64,000 bases of DNA from Paraburkholderia sp. Its GTDB lineage: Bacteria > Pseudomonadota > Gammaproteobacteria > Burkholderiales > Burkholderiaceae. Both the position numbers and the translations under genes were made by a program. The DNA is taken from the NCBI GenBank assembly GCA_004322045.1, contig SCRN01000036.1, forward strand, positions 39,758 through 103,757. The letters are read 5' to 3'. Below are positions 45,996 through 55,207 of this stretch, in pieces. The notes beneath the pieces were generated by a model. The model was given only the letters and a program-made list of their open reading frames with translations. It was not told where the DNA came from and did not search any database. Numbering within the stretch: position 1 is the first letter of the stretch; the number at the start of each line of letters is the position of its first letter.

Positions 45996-46936
45996 TGAAC
46001 GAAGGGTCCCTCGGTATCCTCCGACTGATCTCCGTGGCTATCCAGAACGTTGGCTTCGCCGTCATCGTCGGGGCACTGCTCAGCAGTCAATGGCTCGCAC
46101 GCGGCGCGTCAACATGGCAGGATGGTGTCGGACTGCGTCTGCTCATGACGCTGCGCGTCGCGTCCATTGGCTCATTGCTCTCAAGCGTGCTGTCGTTCTG
46201 GGCGCACTGCGCGTTGATGAGTGATTCGACGTTGCTCGAAGCTGGACCGGCTGTTTGGTCGATGCTTGTCGGAACCGGGTTCGGACATGTGTGGTTAGTT
46301 GGTGCCGTGTTCACGCTTTGCATTGTGGTTCTGTCGTTCCTGCGCTCCGGGAATGAAACCCGCTTCCCACTTGTGATGTGGATCTCCCTGGCCATCGTGG
46401 CGCTGGCGCGCAGTAACAGTGGGCATCCTGTGGATGCCGGGTTTTTCAGTTTGCCAGTGTGGGTCGACTGGCTGCATCTGCTGGCTATCAGTGCTTGGGT
46501 GGGACTCGTGCTCATCACTACATATGTCGTGATGCCGCATCTGCTCGACGCTCCGGGAAGCGAGATGCAGCACAGCGCATCGTTCGTTCAATCGTTGTCG
46601 GACGCAGCGACGTATGCGCTTTTTGTTCTGTTCAGCACGGGAGCGTACAACGGATGGAGAGGTGTCAACGCACCCTCGAATCTACTCGAGTCGACGTACG
46701 GTCAGTTACTGTTGCTCAAGCTGGCACTTGTGCTGATTGCGGCGGCGCTGGGCGGACACAATCGTTTCTTCGAGATGCCGAAACTCATGTCGGCACTCAG
46801 GAGTCCATCAGCGACTGAGCCTACTGGTCTGCTTCGCCGCTTTGGCTTGGTTCTTCACGTCGAGTCCATCGTGCTCGCTGGTGTCGTGTTGGTGGCTGCC
46901 GTCCTGGTTTCAAGTCCTTTGCCCGGTACCACGTAA
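45995..46936 (+). CDS. copD: CopD-family copper membrane protein
   Basis: 313 residues, eight or nine membrane helices. It works with CopC in moving or handling copper across the inner membrane. CopD-type features are visible: HPVDAGFFSLPVWVDWLHLL, AISAWVGLVLITTYVVMPHL, FVLFSTGAYNGWRGVNAPSN and LLLLKLALVLIAAALGGHNR. His and Met residues in the helices are candidate copper ligands. The start (ATG 45995) shares a base with the copC stop. Last gene of the operon; a terminator follows. Confidence 0.9.
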   Translation: MNEGSLGILRLISVAIQNVGFAVIVGALLSSQWLARGASTWQDGVGLRLLMTLRVASIGSLLSSVLSFWAHCALMSDSTLLEAGPAVWSMLVGTGFGHVWLVGAVFTLCIVVLSFLRSGNETRFPLVMWISLAIVALARSNSGHPVDAGFFSLPVWVDWLHLLAISAWVGLVLITTYVVMPHLLDAPGSEMQHSASFVQSLSDAATYALFVLFSTGAYNGWRGVNAPSNLLESTYGQLLLLKLALVLIAAALGGHNRFFEMPKLMSALRSPSATEPTGLLRRFGLVLHVESIVLAGVVLVAAVLVSSPLPGTT

Positions 46937-47018
46937 CTTGGCTATGCCATTTTCGCGTCCTTCCACGCGAGTGGTTCGCCCATGATGTCGAGACGTCCTG
47001 GGTGACCATCTCTTATAA

Positions 47019-47046
47019 GCCCGGCTTAACCGCCGGGTGCTTTTTT
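47019..47046 (+). terminator. Rho-independent terminator after copCD
   Basis: Stem CCCGGC / GCCGGG with loop TTAACC, followed by TGC and six T residues, 84 bases after the copD stop. Confidence 0.8.
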
Positions 47047-47201
47047 CACGGTAATGTATATCGCCTTCCGCGAATCGGTAGATGAACGCGGCATGACCAA
47101 AAGATCATTTCCATGTCACGGCCCATTCAGAGGCGGCTCTCCAGAATGATGACTGTCGGGGTCGTGTTTGACGGCCCCACGATTCGAAACGGAGAAAGAA
47201 C

Positions 47202-47522
47202 ATGAACATCCGAATTGTCGCTGCCATCATCGTTGCCGCAACCGCCGCCACGTCCGCGTTTGCGGACGGCGAACACGGCTATCCGAACGCCGTCACGGGT
47301 AACCCCGTCGAATCGACCGCTAGCATCACGTCGTCTGGTTCAATGGTGAGCCAATCCGGAAGCACGGCTACGCGAGAACAGGTACACCAAGAGCTGCTTC
47401 AGGCTTATCACGATGGCGGGCTTCCGGCCAGCAAGCGCGACTACCCACCGAGCCCTCAAACCATTGCCCGAAACAGGGAACTCCATAACCTGTTCGAGCC
47501 GAAGTGGGCGGCACAGCATTGA
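47202..47522 (+). CDS. DUF4148 exported protein
   Basis: 106 residues. A signal peptide (IRIVAAIIVAATAATSAFAD) is followed by the DUF4148 pattern: VHQELLQAYHDGGLPASKRD, YPPSPQTIARNRELHNLF. These small periplasmic proteins are numerous in Burkholderiaceae and have no known function. GAGAAAG precedes the ATG. Monocistronic by spacing. Confidence 0.8.
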   Translation: MNIRIVAAIIVAATAATSAFADGEHGYPNAVTGNPVESTASITSSGSMVSQSGSTATREQVHQELLQAYHDGGLPASKRDYPPSPQTIARNRELHNLFEPKWAAQH

Positions 47523-47636
47523 CGCCGCGGGGAGCGGCGGCGGTGCTCGGTATCGATGCCATCGCCGACTGCCTTCATCTGCGTGGCGTGTGAACCACAA
47601 GGCCACGTCAAACCGACTCCATAACCCGAATCCTAG

Positions 47637-47840
47637 ATGAAACCAATCGTGCGAAGCAATCGATATGCTGCTGCATCGTTTGCGACTTTGCTCGTGCTCG
47701 GCGGCTGCGCAAGCCCGACAAATCAGATAGCGGACGGAGCCTCCGGAAATGCTTCAGCGCGCGCTATCGCCATTCGGCTGCCGAAGCCCTATCCATGCCA
47801 GGACCTTCACGTACGGCCATCGAATTGCCCGCCACGGTAG
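47637..47840 (+). CDS. Small lipoprotein, hypothetical
   Basis: 67 residues. A lipobox is visible (AAASFATLLVLGGCASPTNQ). The short mature part ends in LPKPYPCQDLHVRPSNCPPR. It may be a real small lipoprotein or the shortened 5' end of a longer gene. No clear ribosome-binding site is seen. Confidence 0.4.
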   Translation: MKPIVRSNRYAAASFATLLVLGGCASPTNQIADGASGNASARAIAIRLPKPYPCQDLHVRPSNCPPR

Positions 47841-47921
47841 TCGGTGCCGCGCGAGTATCGGACGACGCGTCAGGTCAGAGTGGCGTCGCAGTACTGAAAA
47901 TCGTCGGTTATAATCGCCGCC

Positions 47922-48290
47922 ATGAAACTGCTCCGGACGTTGATTCTCTTGCTGCTTTGTGCGGTGCTGCCCATCAGTGGGCTGGCCGCGAGCGGCGTGA
48001 CCGGTGAATGTCCGATGCAGCAAGCGATGTCCGCGGACGTGGGCCCCGTTACGCCCGCAGACATGCCCGGCTGCGACGCAACGAAGTCCTCGCCGGACGG
48101 CAAAGCGAAGGCGAAAGGGGCGTTTTGCAAGATCACCGTACAGTGCCAGTTCGGCAGCCTCTACTATCCGGCCCCCCGCGCCGACGTCGGCCACCCGGTG
48201 GCATTCGACTGTCCGGTCGCCTTCCACTACACCGACTCTGTTCCGGTCCGCGATCCGAACGGGTTGTGGCGACCTCCACGTCTCGTCTGA
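47922..48290 (+). CDS. Small exported protein with C-terminal RPPR motif, head of cus operon
   Basis: 122 residues. A signal peptide (LLRTLILLLLCAVLPISGLA) is followed by three spaced cysteines (GECPMQQ, MPGCDAT, CKITVQCQF) and the tail PVRDPNGLWRPPRLV. It ends like the proteins at 41598, 32818 and 62920. It sits 92 bases upstream of the cusC-type gene, the place where CzcI-like proteins sit in czc operons. Probably periplasmic; a regulatory or metal-binding role is inferred from position. Confidence 0.65.
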   Translation: MKLLRTLILLLLCAVLPISGLAASGVTGECPMQQAMSADVGPVTPADMPGCDATKSSPDGKAKAKGAFCKITVQCQFGSLYYPAPRADVGHPVAFDCPVAFHYTDSVPVRDPNGLWRPPRLV

Positions 48291-48382
48291 TCCCACGCTG
48301 AAAGGTTCACCGCGAGTGCGGTGAGGTCCGTCCTATGCCAGGACGTGGAATTCCTATGGGATTCCGCCATTGGGGTTAGAAC

Positions 48383-49675
48383 ATGCGATTGATTTTCGGC
48401 ACGCCACGAGGTTGGCGTGCTCCTTGGCGCGCCCATCCGCTTTTAGCCACGCTGCTCATTGCGGGCGTCGTTCATGCTCAGCAAGCATCCTTTACGCTCG
48501 ACGCCGCGCTGCAGTCGGCGACCGACCATTCAGCGTCGATGCAGGCGGCGCAGGCCTCGGTGCGCGCCAGCTCGGAAGCGGCCGTCAAAGCTGGCCAACT
48601 GCCCGACCCGATGCTCACGGCTGGCGTCGACAACCTTCCTATCAATGGCGCTCAGCGATTCACGATCGGCCAGGATTTCATGACGCAGCGACGCATCGGA
48701 ATCGAGCAGGAATGGATCTCGCCGAAGAAACGCCGGCTACGGTCCTCGCTTGCCGACCGTAAGGTGGACCGGGAGCGCTCTGACTACCTTGCCCAACTGG
48801 CCAGTGTGCGCGAGCGGACTGCCGCGGCCTGGTTGAGCGCGGTCTACGCAAAAAAAACGCTCGCTCTGCAAGAAGAGCTTACGCACCGCATGACGCACGA
48901 GTTGGCCGCCACGGAGGCGTCCTACCGCGGGGCCAAAGCGACGGCAGCCGACGTCGCGCAAGCCCAGGTCATGCTCGCTCAGACCCAGGACGACCTGCTC
49001 AAGGCGCAGCAGACGTATCGCTCGGCCCTCATTGCGCTTTCGCGCTGGACCGCGGTACCCGTCGGCGACGTCGTTGGCGAGCCGCCCGCGCCACGATCCG
49101 GCGTCGCCGAACTGCCGCCGGACCAACTCAGCCAAGTGCAGCCCGCGCTCGTCGTGGCCGCCGCCGATGTCGCCGTGGCCGATGCGGCCACGGCGGTGGC
49201 GAGCAGCGACAGGAGTCCAAACTGGACTTGGAACGTGTCCTATCAGCAGCGCGGAGGCGCGTACTCGAACATGGTATCGATCGGCGTGACGATTCCGCTG
49301 CCGATCGATCGCAAAGACCGCGAGGATCGGGACGTGGCCGAGCAAGCCGAGCGTGCAACGCAGGCCCGCCTGATGTTCGACGACACGCAGCGCCAAATCG
49401 AAGCCGATATCCAGAATCTTGCAGCGACGCTCGCAAACGGGCGCGAGCGCATCGCTCAACTCAAACAAACCTTGCTGCCGGCCGCCGACCGCCGTGTGCA
49501 GCTCGCAGAGGCGGCGTATCGGGGTGGCACGGGCTCCCTGGCCGACACCTTCGCGGCGAGGCGAGCCCAGCTCGATGCGCAATTGCAGATCCTCGACCTG
49601 CAGCGCGATGTGTCGCTCGACTGGGCTCGGCTCGAATATCAGGTGGTCCCGCCGGCAATGGCCGTTGCACAGTGA
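48383..49675 (+). CDS. cusC: CusC/CzcC-type outer-membrane factor
   Basis: 430 residues, TolC superfamily of heavy-metal type. An exported N-terminus (LLATLLIAGVVHAQQ) without lipobox precedes the duplicated hairpin domains: QLPDPMLTAGVDNLPINGAQ, IGIEQEWISPKKRRL, and SNMVSIGVTIPLPIDRKDRE. It forms the outer-membrane exit duct for the CusBA complex encoded next. The adaptor starts 10 bases downstream. Confidence 0.85.
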   Translation: MRLIFGTPRGWRAPWRAHPLLATLLIAGVVHAQQASFTLDAALQSATDHSASMQAAQASVRASSEAAVKAGQLPDPMLTAGVDNLPINGAQRFTIGQDFMTQRRIGIEQEWISPKKRRLRSSLADRKVDRERSDYLAQLASVRERTAAAWLSAVYAKKTLALQEELTHRMTHELAATEASYRGAKATAADVAQAQVMLAQTQDDLLKAQQTYRSALIALSRWTAVPVGDVVGEPPAPRSGVAELPPDQLSQVQPALVVAAADVAVADAATAVASSDRSPNWTWNVSYQQRGGAYSNMVSIGVTIPLPIDRKDREDRDVAEQAERATQARLMFDDTQRQIEADIQNLAATLANGRERIAQLKQTLLPAADRRVQLAEAAYRGGTGSLADTFAARRAQLDAQLQILDLQRDVSLDWARLEYQVVPPAMAVAQ

Positions 49676-49685
49676 AGGAGCATCC

Positions 49686-51227
49686 ATGAACAAAAAAGTG
49701 CTTGCGCGAACGACGTTCGCGCTTTGCGCCGCGGCCGCGCTCGTTGCCGCGGGCTATGTTGCGGGAAGCCGCCACGCGGCAACGAACAGTCCGGCCGTGT
49801 CGGTTCCGGCATCCGGGGACAAGATCGATCCCAAGACGGGCCGCAAGGTCCTGTACTGGCACGACCCGATGGTCCCGAACCAGCATTTCGACAAGCCGGG
49901 CAAATCGCCTTTCATGGACATGCAGCTTGTGCCCGTCTATGCGGACGAAGGCGGCGCGAGCGGCATCCGAATCGACTCCGGACTCCAGCAGAACCTCGGC
50001 ATTCGCTATGCGACGGTGCGCCGGCGGGAGGTGAGTGAAGGGTTCGACGCGGTCGGCACCACGCAGTTCGACGAATCGATGGCCGATGTGATCCAGGCGC
50101 GCACGACCGGCTACATCGATCGCCTATATGCGAGCGCACCGATGCAGCGGGTCGCGAAGGGTGCGCCAATTGCGTCGATCTTCGTGCCGGACTGGCTCGC
50201 GCCTCAGGAAGAATACCTCGCCCTGAAAGCGAGCCACGCCGATGCGAACCTGCTCGCCGCTTCGCGTGCCCGGATGCGGGCCATGTCGATTCCCGACGGC
50301 GTCGTCGCTGCGCTCGATCGGACAGGCAAGGCACAGACTCACGCGGTGCTGGTCTCGCCCGCGAACGGCGTGCTCACCGAACTGAATGTCCGGGAAGGCG
50401 CGATGGTGGCGCCCGGCCAGACGCTCGCCAAGGTCGAGGGTCTGTCGAAACTCTGGCTTGTCATCGACATTCCCGAAGCACTTGCCTTGCAGGTGCGCCC
50501 CGGAATGACGGTGGATGCGACGGTGGCCGGCGACACCGCGCAACATTTCAGCGGACACATCCGCGAGGTCCTGCCGGGCATCAGCACTGGGACGCGCACG
50601 CTGCAAGCGCGTCTCGAGATCGATAACCCGGACATGAGACTCACCCCCGGCATGCTCATGCGCGCCCGTGTTAGCGCGGCGAAGCCCGTATCACGCCTCG
50701 TCGTGCCGTCAGAAGCGGTCATCACGACGGGCAAGCGATCGATCGTCATCGTCCGGAACGCCGACGGTCGGCTACAGCCCGCGATCGTCACGGTCGGCAA
50801 CGATATCGGCGGCGACACGCAGATCACCGACGGTCTCAGCGAAGGGCAGCAGGTCGTCGCCTCTGGCCAGTTCCTGATCGATTCCGAAGCGAGCCTTAAA
50901 TCGGTCCTGCCGAGACTGGAAGGCAGTGCGACCTCCGGCAGCAGCGCGTCGACACCGGCACCCGCCTCGATGGCCTCCTCGACGGCCTCCGCGTCCCCGA
51001 CCTACGAAACGACGGGGAAGGTCGAGCAAATCACCGCCGCCGGCATCACCTTCTCGCATCAGGCGGTACCGGCGCTCGGCTGGGGAGCGATGACGATGAC
51101 CTTCAACAAGCCGGCCGCCAGCGCCTTCCCGGACATCAAGGTCGGCCAGACGGTGCACTTCGTCTTCAAGCAGGCAGACGACGGCTACCAGTTGATCAAG
51201 GTCGACCCCACCGGAGGCGCACAATGA
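49686..51227 (+). CDS. cusB: CusB-type adaptor with fused C-terminal CusF domain
   Basis: 513-residue periplasmic adaptor for a Cu/Ag RND pump. After an N-terminal anchor it has the CusB metal-handling segment ([33 protein letters not shown]), with Met residues at the three-Met site positions. Barrel-sandwich, helical and barrel domains follow. After a Ser/Ala/Pro linker (about residues 418-440) comes a complete CusF-like domain with [17 protein letters not shown], matching E. coli CusF His, Trp, Met, Met spacing (H-x7-W-x2-M-x-M). The fusion tethers the chaperone to the pump. It overlaps cusA by 4 bases. Confidence 0.93.
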   Translation: MNKKVLARTTFALCAAAALVAAGYVAGSRHAATNSPAVSVPASGDKIDPKTGRKVLYWHDPMVPNQHFDKPGKSPFMDMQLVPVYADEGGASGIRIDSGLQQNLGIRYATVRRREVSEGFDAVGTTQFDESMADVIQARTTGYIDRLYASAPMQRVAKGAPIASIFVPDWLAPQEEYLALKASHADANLLAASRARMRAMSIPDGVVAALDRTGKAQTHAVLVSPANGVLTELNVREGAMVAPGQTLAKVEGLSKLWLVIDIPEALALQVRPGMTVDATVAGDTAQHFSGHIREVLPGISTGTRTLQARLEIDNPDMRLTPGMLMRARVSAAKPVSRLVVPSEAVITTGKRSIVIVRNADGRLQPAIVTVGNDIGGDTQITDGLSEGQQVVASGQFLIDSEASLKSVLPRLEGSATSGSSASTPAPASMASSTASASPTYETTGKVEQITAAGITFSHQAVPALGWGAMTMTFNKPAASAFPDIKVGQTVHFVFKQADDGYQLIKVDPTGGAQ

Positions 51228-54200
51228 TCGCGCGCGTCATTCGCTGGTCCATTCAGAACCGGTTTCTGGTTCTGCTCGCGACCGTGCTCGTCGCGGCCTG
51301 GGGTGTCTACTCGCTCAAGGAAACGCCGCTCGACGCGCTGCCCGATCTTTCGGACACGCAGGTCATCATCAAGGCGTCCTATCCCGGCAAGGCGCCGCAG
51401 GTCGTGGAGGACCAGGTCACCTATCCGCTGACCACGACGCTCTTGGGCGTGCCGGGCGCGAAGACGATCCGCGCCTACTCGTCGTTCGGCGACGCATTCG
51501 TCTATGTCCTGTTCGACGACAAGACCGACCAGTACTGGGCCCGCTCGCGCGTGCTCGAGTATCTGAATCAGGTCCAGAGCCGCCTGCCGCCCGGGGCGAC
51601 CTTGTCGCTCGGGCCCGATGCCACCGGTGTCGGCTGGATCTATGAATACGCGCTCGTCGACCGCACCGGGCACCACGACCTCGGCCAGCTTCGCGCGCTC
51701 AACGACTGGTTCCTGAAGTTCGAGCTCAAGTCGGTGCCGGATGTCTCGGAGGTCGCGAGCATCGGCGGGATGGTGCGCCAATACCAGGTCGTGCTCGACC
51801 CGGACAAACTGCGTGCCTACGGCATCACGCAGACGCAGGTCGCCGACGCGATCCGCCAGGCGAACCGGGCGTCCGGCGGCTCGGTCGTCGAACTCGCCGA
51901 GTCGGAATACATGGTGCGTTCGACCGCCTATTTGCACTCGCTCGACGACTTCCGCAACATCGTGCTGCGCACGAACGATGCCGGCACGCCGGTGCTGCTC
52001 GGCGATGTGGCCACCATCCGGATCGGTCCGGAAATGCGGCGCGGCATTGCCGAACTGAATGGCGAAGGCGAAGTGACCGGCGGCGTCATCGTGATGCGCT
52101 CCGGCAAGAACGCGCTCAAGACGATCGAGGCGGTCAAGGCAAAACTCGCGGACCTCAAACGCTCGCTGCCGGCCGGCGTCGAAATCGTGCCGACCTACGA
52201 TCGCTCCCAGCTCATCGAGCGCGCCGTCGACAACCTGAGGGACAAGCTGATCGAGGAGTTCATCGTCGTTGCCCTTGTCTGCGCGGTATTCCTGTTTCAT
52301 CTGCGCAGCGCATTTGTGGCGATTCTGTCGCTGCCGCTGGGTGTCCTGACCGCCTTCATTGTCATGCGCTATCAGGGCGTCAATGCGAACCTGATGTCGC
52401 TCGGCGGCATCGCCATCGCGATCGGCGCGATGATCGACGCGGCGATCGTGATGATCGAGAACGCGCACAAGCACCTGGAAGCGTACGAGCACGACAACCC
52501 GGACGAGCCGATGACCGCCGCGCGGCGCTGGGAACTGATCGCGACGTCCGCGGCGGAAGTCGGGCCGGCGTTGTTCTTCTCGCTGCTCATCATCACGCTG
52601 TCCTTCATTCCGGTATTCTCACTGGAGGGTCAGGAAGGCAAGCTGTTCTCGCCGCTCGCGTTCACGAAGACGTACACGATCGCCGGTGCCGCCGGCCTGT
52701 CGGTCACGCTCGTGCCGGTGCTGATGGGCTATCTGATTCGCGGCCGCATTCCGCACGAGAACGCGAACCCGATCAACCGCGTGCTGATCCGGCTGTACCG
52801 GCCGCTGCTCGAGGCGACACTCAGGCGCCCCTGGTTCGCGATCGGCCTTGCCGCTGTCGCGTTGGTGTTGACCGTGATCCCGGTGTCGCGTCTCGGCGGC
52901 GAATTCATGCCGCCGCTCGACGAAGGCGACTTGCTGTACATGCCGACCGCACTGCCAGGCATCTCCGCGGAAAAGGCCGCCGAATTGCTGCAGCAGACCG
53001 ATCGTCTCATCAAGACGGTGCCGGAAGTGGCGACGGTGTTCGGCAAGTCGGGTCGCGCCGATACGGCCACCGACCCCGCGCCGCTCGAGATGTTCGAGAC
53101 GACGATCCAGTTCAAGCCGCGCAGCCAGTGGCGCCCTGGGATGACGATGCGCAAGCTCATCGACGAACTCGATGCGCGCGTCAAAGTGCCGGGGCTGTCG
53201 AACGTCTGGGTGCCGCCCATTCGCAATCGGCTCGACATGCTCTCGACCGGCATCAAGACGCCGGTGGGCATCAAGATCTCCGGTCCCGACCTTCAGCAGA
53301 TCGACCGCGTTGCCACGCAGGTGGAAGCGGCGGTCCGGCACGTTCCGGGGGTCACTTCGGCACTCGCCGAGCGCTTGAACGGCGGGCACTACGTCGATGT
53401 CGGCATCGACCGGCTCGCGGCGGCTCGCTATGGTCTGTCGGTTGCCGATATCCAGGATGTGGTTGCTTCTGCGATCGGCGGCGAGAACGTCGGCGAAGTC
53501 ATCGCCGGACGCCAGCGATTCCCGATCAACATCCGTTACCCGCGTGCCTTTCGCGACTCGCTCGACAAGCTGCGGCAATTGCCGATTGAGACTGATCGCG
53601 GCGCGCAGATCATGCTCGGCGACGTGGCGAAACTGACGATCGCCGACGGCCCGCCGATGATCCGCAGCGAGGATGCGCGGCTGACGGGCTACGTCTACGT
53701 CGACATCCGCAACACGGACCTCGAGACCGCCGTCAAAGCCATGCAACATGCCGTCGCGCAGCAGGTGGTCCTGCCGCCCGGCTACTCGATCGCCTGGTCC
53801 GGCCAGTTCGAATATCTGGAGCGCGCGGCGGCCAAGCTGCGTACCGTGATCCCGGTCACGCTCGTTGTGATCTTCGTGCTGCTGTTCCTGACCTTCAACT
53901 CGGCCGCGGACGCGGCGCTACTCATGTCGACCGTGCCGTTCGCGCTCGTGGGCGGCTTCTGGTTCATCTGGATATTGGGCCACGCGGTGTCCGTGGCGAC
54001 TTCGGTCGGGTTCATCGCGCTCGCGGGCGTGGCGGCAGAGTTCGGCGTCGTGATGCTCCTGTACCTGAAGGGGGCACTGAACCGCCGCCTTGCGGAAGGC
54101 GAGCCGTTCACCGAAGCGACGCTCGTTGCCGCGATTCGCGAGGGTGCCGTGCTGCGAGTGCGGCCCAAGGCGATGACGGTTGCGGTCGTGCTGGCCGGAC

Positions 54201-54430
54201 TCGTGCCGATCATGATTGGCCACGGCGCGGGTTCCGAGGTTATGCAGCGCATCGCTGCGCCGATGGTGGGCGGCATGGTGACCGCGCCCATCCTGTCGAT
54301 GTTCGTGATTCCCGCCGCGTGGCTGCTGTTGCAACGCCGCCGCGCCGCGCTTGCCCGGCGCCATGCCGAAGCTTTTGCTGTCCCCGTTGGCACGACCGTG
54401 CCGCAAACCAACCCTGGAGAAACTCGATGA
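51224..54430 (+). CDS. cusA: CusA-type Cu(I)/Ag(I) RND efflux pump
   Basis: 1068-residue proton-driven pump, heavy-metal RND class. It is full length, with 12 helices and two porter domains. HME hallmarks are visible: [20 protein letters not shown], the proton-relay helix [40 protein letters not shown], and [20 protein letters not shown]. The DxxE-type helix 4 Asp is present ([11 protein letters not shown]). Neighbouring CusF/CusB with Met-type sites fix copper/silver as the substrate. It overlaps both the adaptor and the following cusF gene by 4 bases. Confidence 0.95.
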   Translation: MIARVIRWSIQNRFLVLLATVLVAAWGVYSLKETPLDALPDLSDTQVIIKASYPGKAPQVVEDQVTYPLTTTLLGVPGAKTIRAYSSFGDAFVYVLFDDKTDQYWARSRVLEYLNQVQSRLPPGATLSLGPDATGVGWIYEYALVDRTGHHDLGQLRALNDWFLKFELKSVPDVSEVASIGGMVRQYQVVLDPDKLRAYGITQTQVADAIRQANRASGGSVVELAESEYMVRSTAYLHSLDDFRNIVLRTNDAGTPVLLGDVATIRIGPEMRRGIAELNGEGEVTGGVIVMRSGKNALKTIEAVKAKLADLKRSLPAGVEIVPTYDRSQLIERAVDNLRDKLIEEFIVVALVCAVFLFHLRSAFVAILSLPLGVLTAFIVMRYQGVNANLMSLGGIAIAIGAMIDAAIVMIENAHKHLEAYEHDNPDEPMTAARRWELIATSAAEVGPALFFSLLIITLSFIPVFSLEGQEGKLFSPLAFTKTYTIAGAAGLSVTLVPVLMGYLIRGRIPHENANPINRVLIRLYRPLLEATLRRPWFAIGLAAVALVLTVIPVSRLGGEFMPPLDEGDLLYMPTALPGISAEKAAELLQQTDRLIKTVPEVATVFGKSGRADTATDPAPLEMFETTIQFKPRSQWRPGMTMRKLIDELDARVKVPGLSNVWVPPIRNRLDMLSTGIKTPVGIKISGPDLQQIDRVATQVEAAVRHVPGVTSALAERLNGGHYVDVGIDRLAAARYGLSVADIQDVVASAIGGENVGEVIAGRQRFPINIRYPRAFRDSLDKLRQLPIETDRGAQIMLGDVAKLTIADGPPMIRSEDARLTGYVYVDIRNTDLETAVKAMQHAVAQQVVLPPGYSIAWSGQFEYLERAAAKLRTVIPVTLVVIFVLLFLTFNSAADAALLMSTVPFALVGGFWFIWILGHAVSVATSVGFIALAGVAAEFGVVMLLYLKGALNRRLAEGEPFTEATLVAAIREGAVLRVRPKAMTVAVVLAGLVPIMIGHGAGSEVMQRIAAPMVGGMVTAPILSMFVIPAAWLLLQRRRAALARRHAEAFAVPVGTTVPQTNPGETR

Positions 54431-54774
54431 AGAAGTTGATGACCCTGACCGCTGCGTGCTGTGTTGCCGTTTCGTTGACCGGTGTGGCATTTGCCAAGGA
54501 AAACGGCGGCATGATGATGCAGGCGGGCACGATGGGGGCTCAGGCCGGTACCTCGGCGCTCACGGACGCCGTAGTCAAGAAGGTGGACGCGGCCTCGTCG
54601 ATGATCACGATCAAGCACGGCGAACTGGCCAACATCGGCATGGCGCCGATGACGATGGCCTACAAGGCGAAGGACGCGGGCATGCTCAAGGCCGCCAAGG
54701 AAGGCGAGAAGGTCAAGGTACGCGTCGAGAACGTGAACGGCACGCTGACTATCGTGAAGCTCGAGAAGCGGTAA
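54427..54774 (+). CDS. cusF: CusF-like periplasmic copper chaperone
   Basis: 115 residues: signal peptide ([20 protein letters not shown]), Met-rich linker ([16 protein letters not shown]), and CusF fold ([35 protein letters not shown]). The metal motif is H-x7-M-x2-M-x-M, so the E. coli Trp is a Met, the same change as in the protein at 45211. It overlaps the cusA stop (ATGA). It ferries Cu(I) to the pump; last gene of the cus operon. 54775-54868 holds nothing before the convergent PII-like gene. Confidence 0.88.
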   Translation: MKKLMTLTAACCVAVSLTGVAFAKENGGMMMQAGTMGAQAGTSALTDAVVKKVDAASSMITIKHGELANIGMAPMTMAYKAKDAGMLKAAKEGEKVKVRVENVNGTLTIVKLEKR

Positions 54775-54868
54775 TCGGCCCCGTAGCCGCGACGCGAGGC
54801 ACGCGTCCCAAGGAGGTGTGCCTCGTGAAGCACCAAGTCGAAAGGGCCGCCGGACGAGGCTCGTCCGG

Positions 54869-55186
54869 CTACGGCTGCACTTCGGCTCGCGTATGGATGC
54901 TGTAGAAGCGCGTGACCGGCATCACCGCGACGATGCCGTCGCCCGGCGCGCCGATGTGCGCGGCCTCCATGATCGCGGCAACCAGTTCATCGACGTCCGC
55001 CGCGCGCGCGAAGACCTCGACCTTCACGTGCTCGGTCGTCCACTCGTCGGCATAGGGGTTCAGGTGCATCCCGAACCCCCTCACCTTGCTGACCGTGATG
55101 CCGTGGGTGCGGAGCGCATGTAATGCCTGTTCGAGCGCGTCCAGCCGATCCGGCCGGACGATTGCCACGATGTATTGAGATTCCAT
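54869..55186 (-). CDS. PII-like protein (P-II family) of the copper cluster
   Basis: 105 residues, PII/GlnB fold: QYIVAIVRPDRLDALEQALH, ITVSKVRGFGMHLNPYADEW, TTEHVKVEVFARAADVDELV, GDGIVAVMPVTRFYSIHTRA. The T-loop is short and lacks the usual Tyr of GlnB uridylylation, so it is unlikely to be modified that way. PII-like proteins beside cusA/czcA genes form a recognised but poorly understood group, possibly sensing a metabolite or metal at the pump. It is the last gene of the minus cluster, 21 bases after the oxidase. Confidence 0.8.
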   Translation of the reverse strand: MESQYIVAIVRPDRLDALEQALHALRTHGITVSKVRGFGMHLNPYADEWTTEHVKVEVFARAADVDELVAAIMEAAHIGAPGDGIVAVMPVTRFYSIHTRAEVQP

Positions 55187-55207
55187 GAGTGTCCCCCTTT
55201 CGATCTC

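Noticed and set aside
51185..52492. 435-codon open frame on the minus strand opposite cusA
   Set aside because: It is the reverse complement of the well-supported cusA gene; composition is Arg/His/Asp-rich with no domain, signal or start site.
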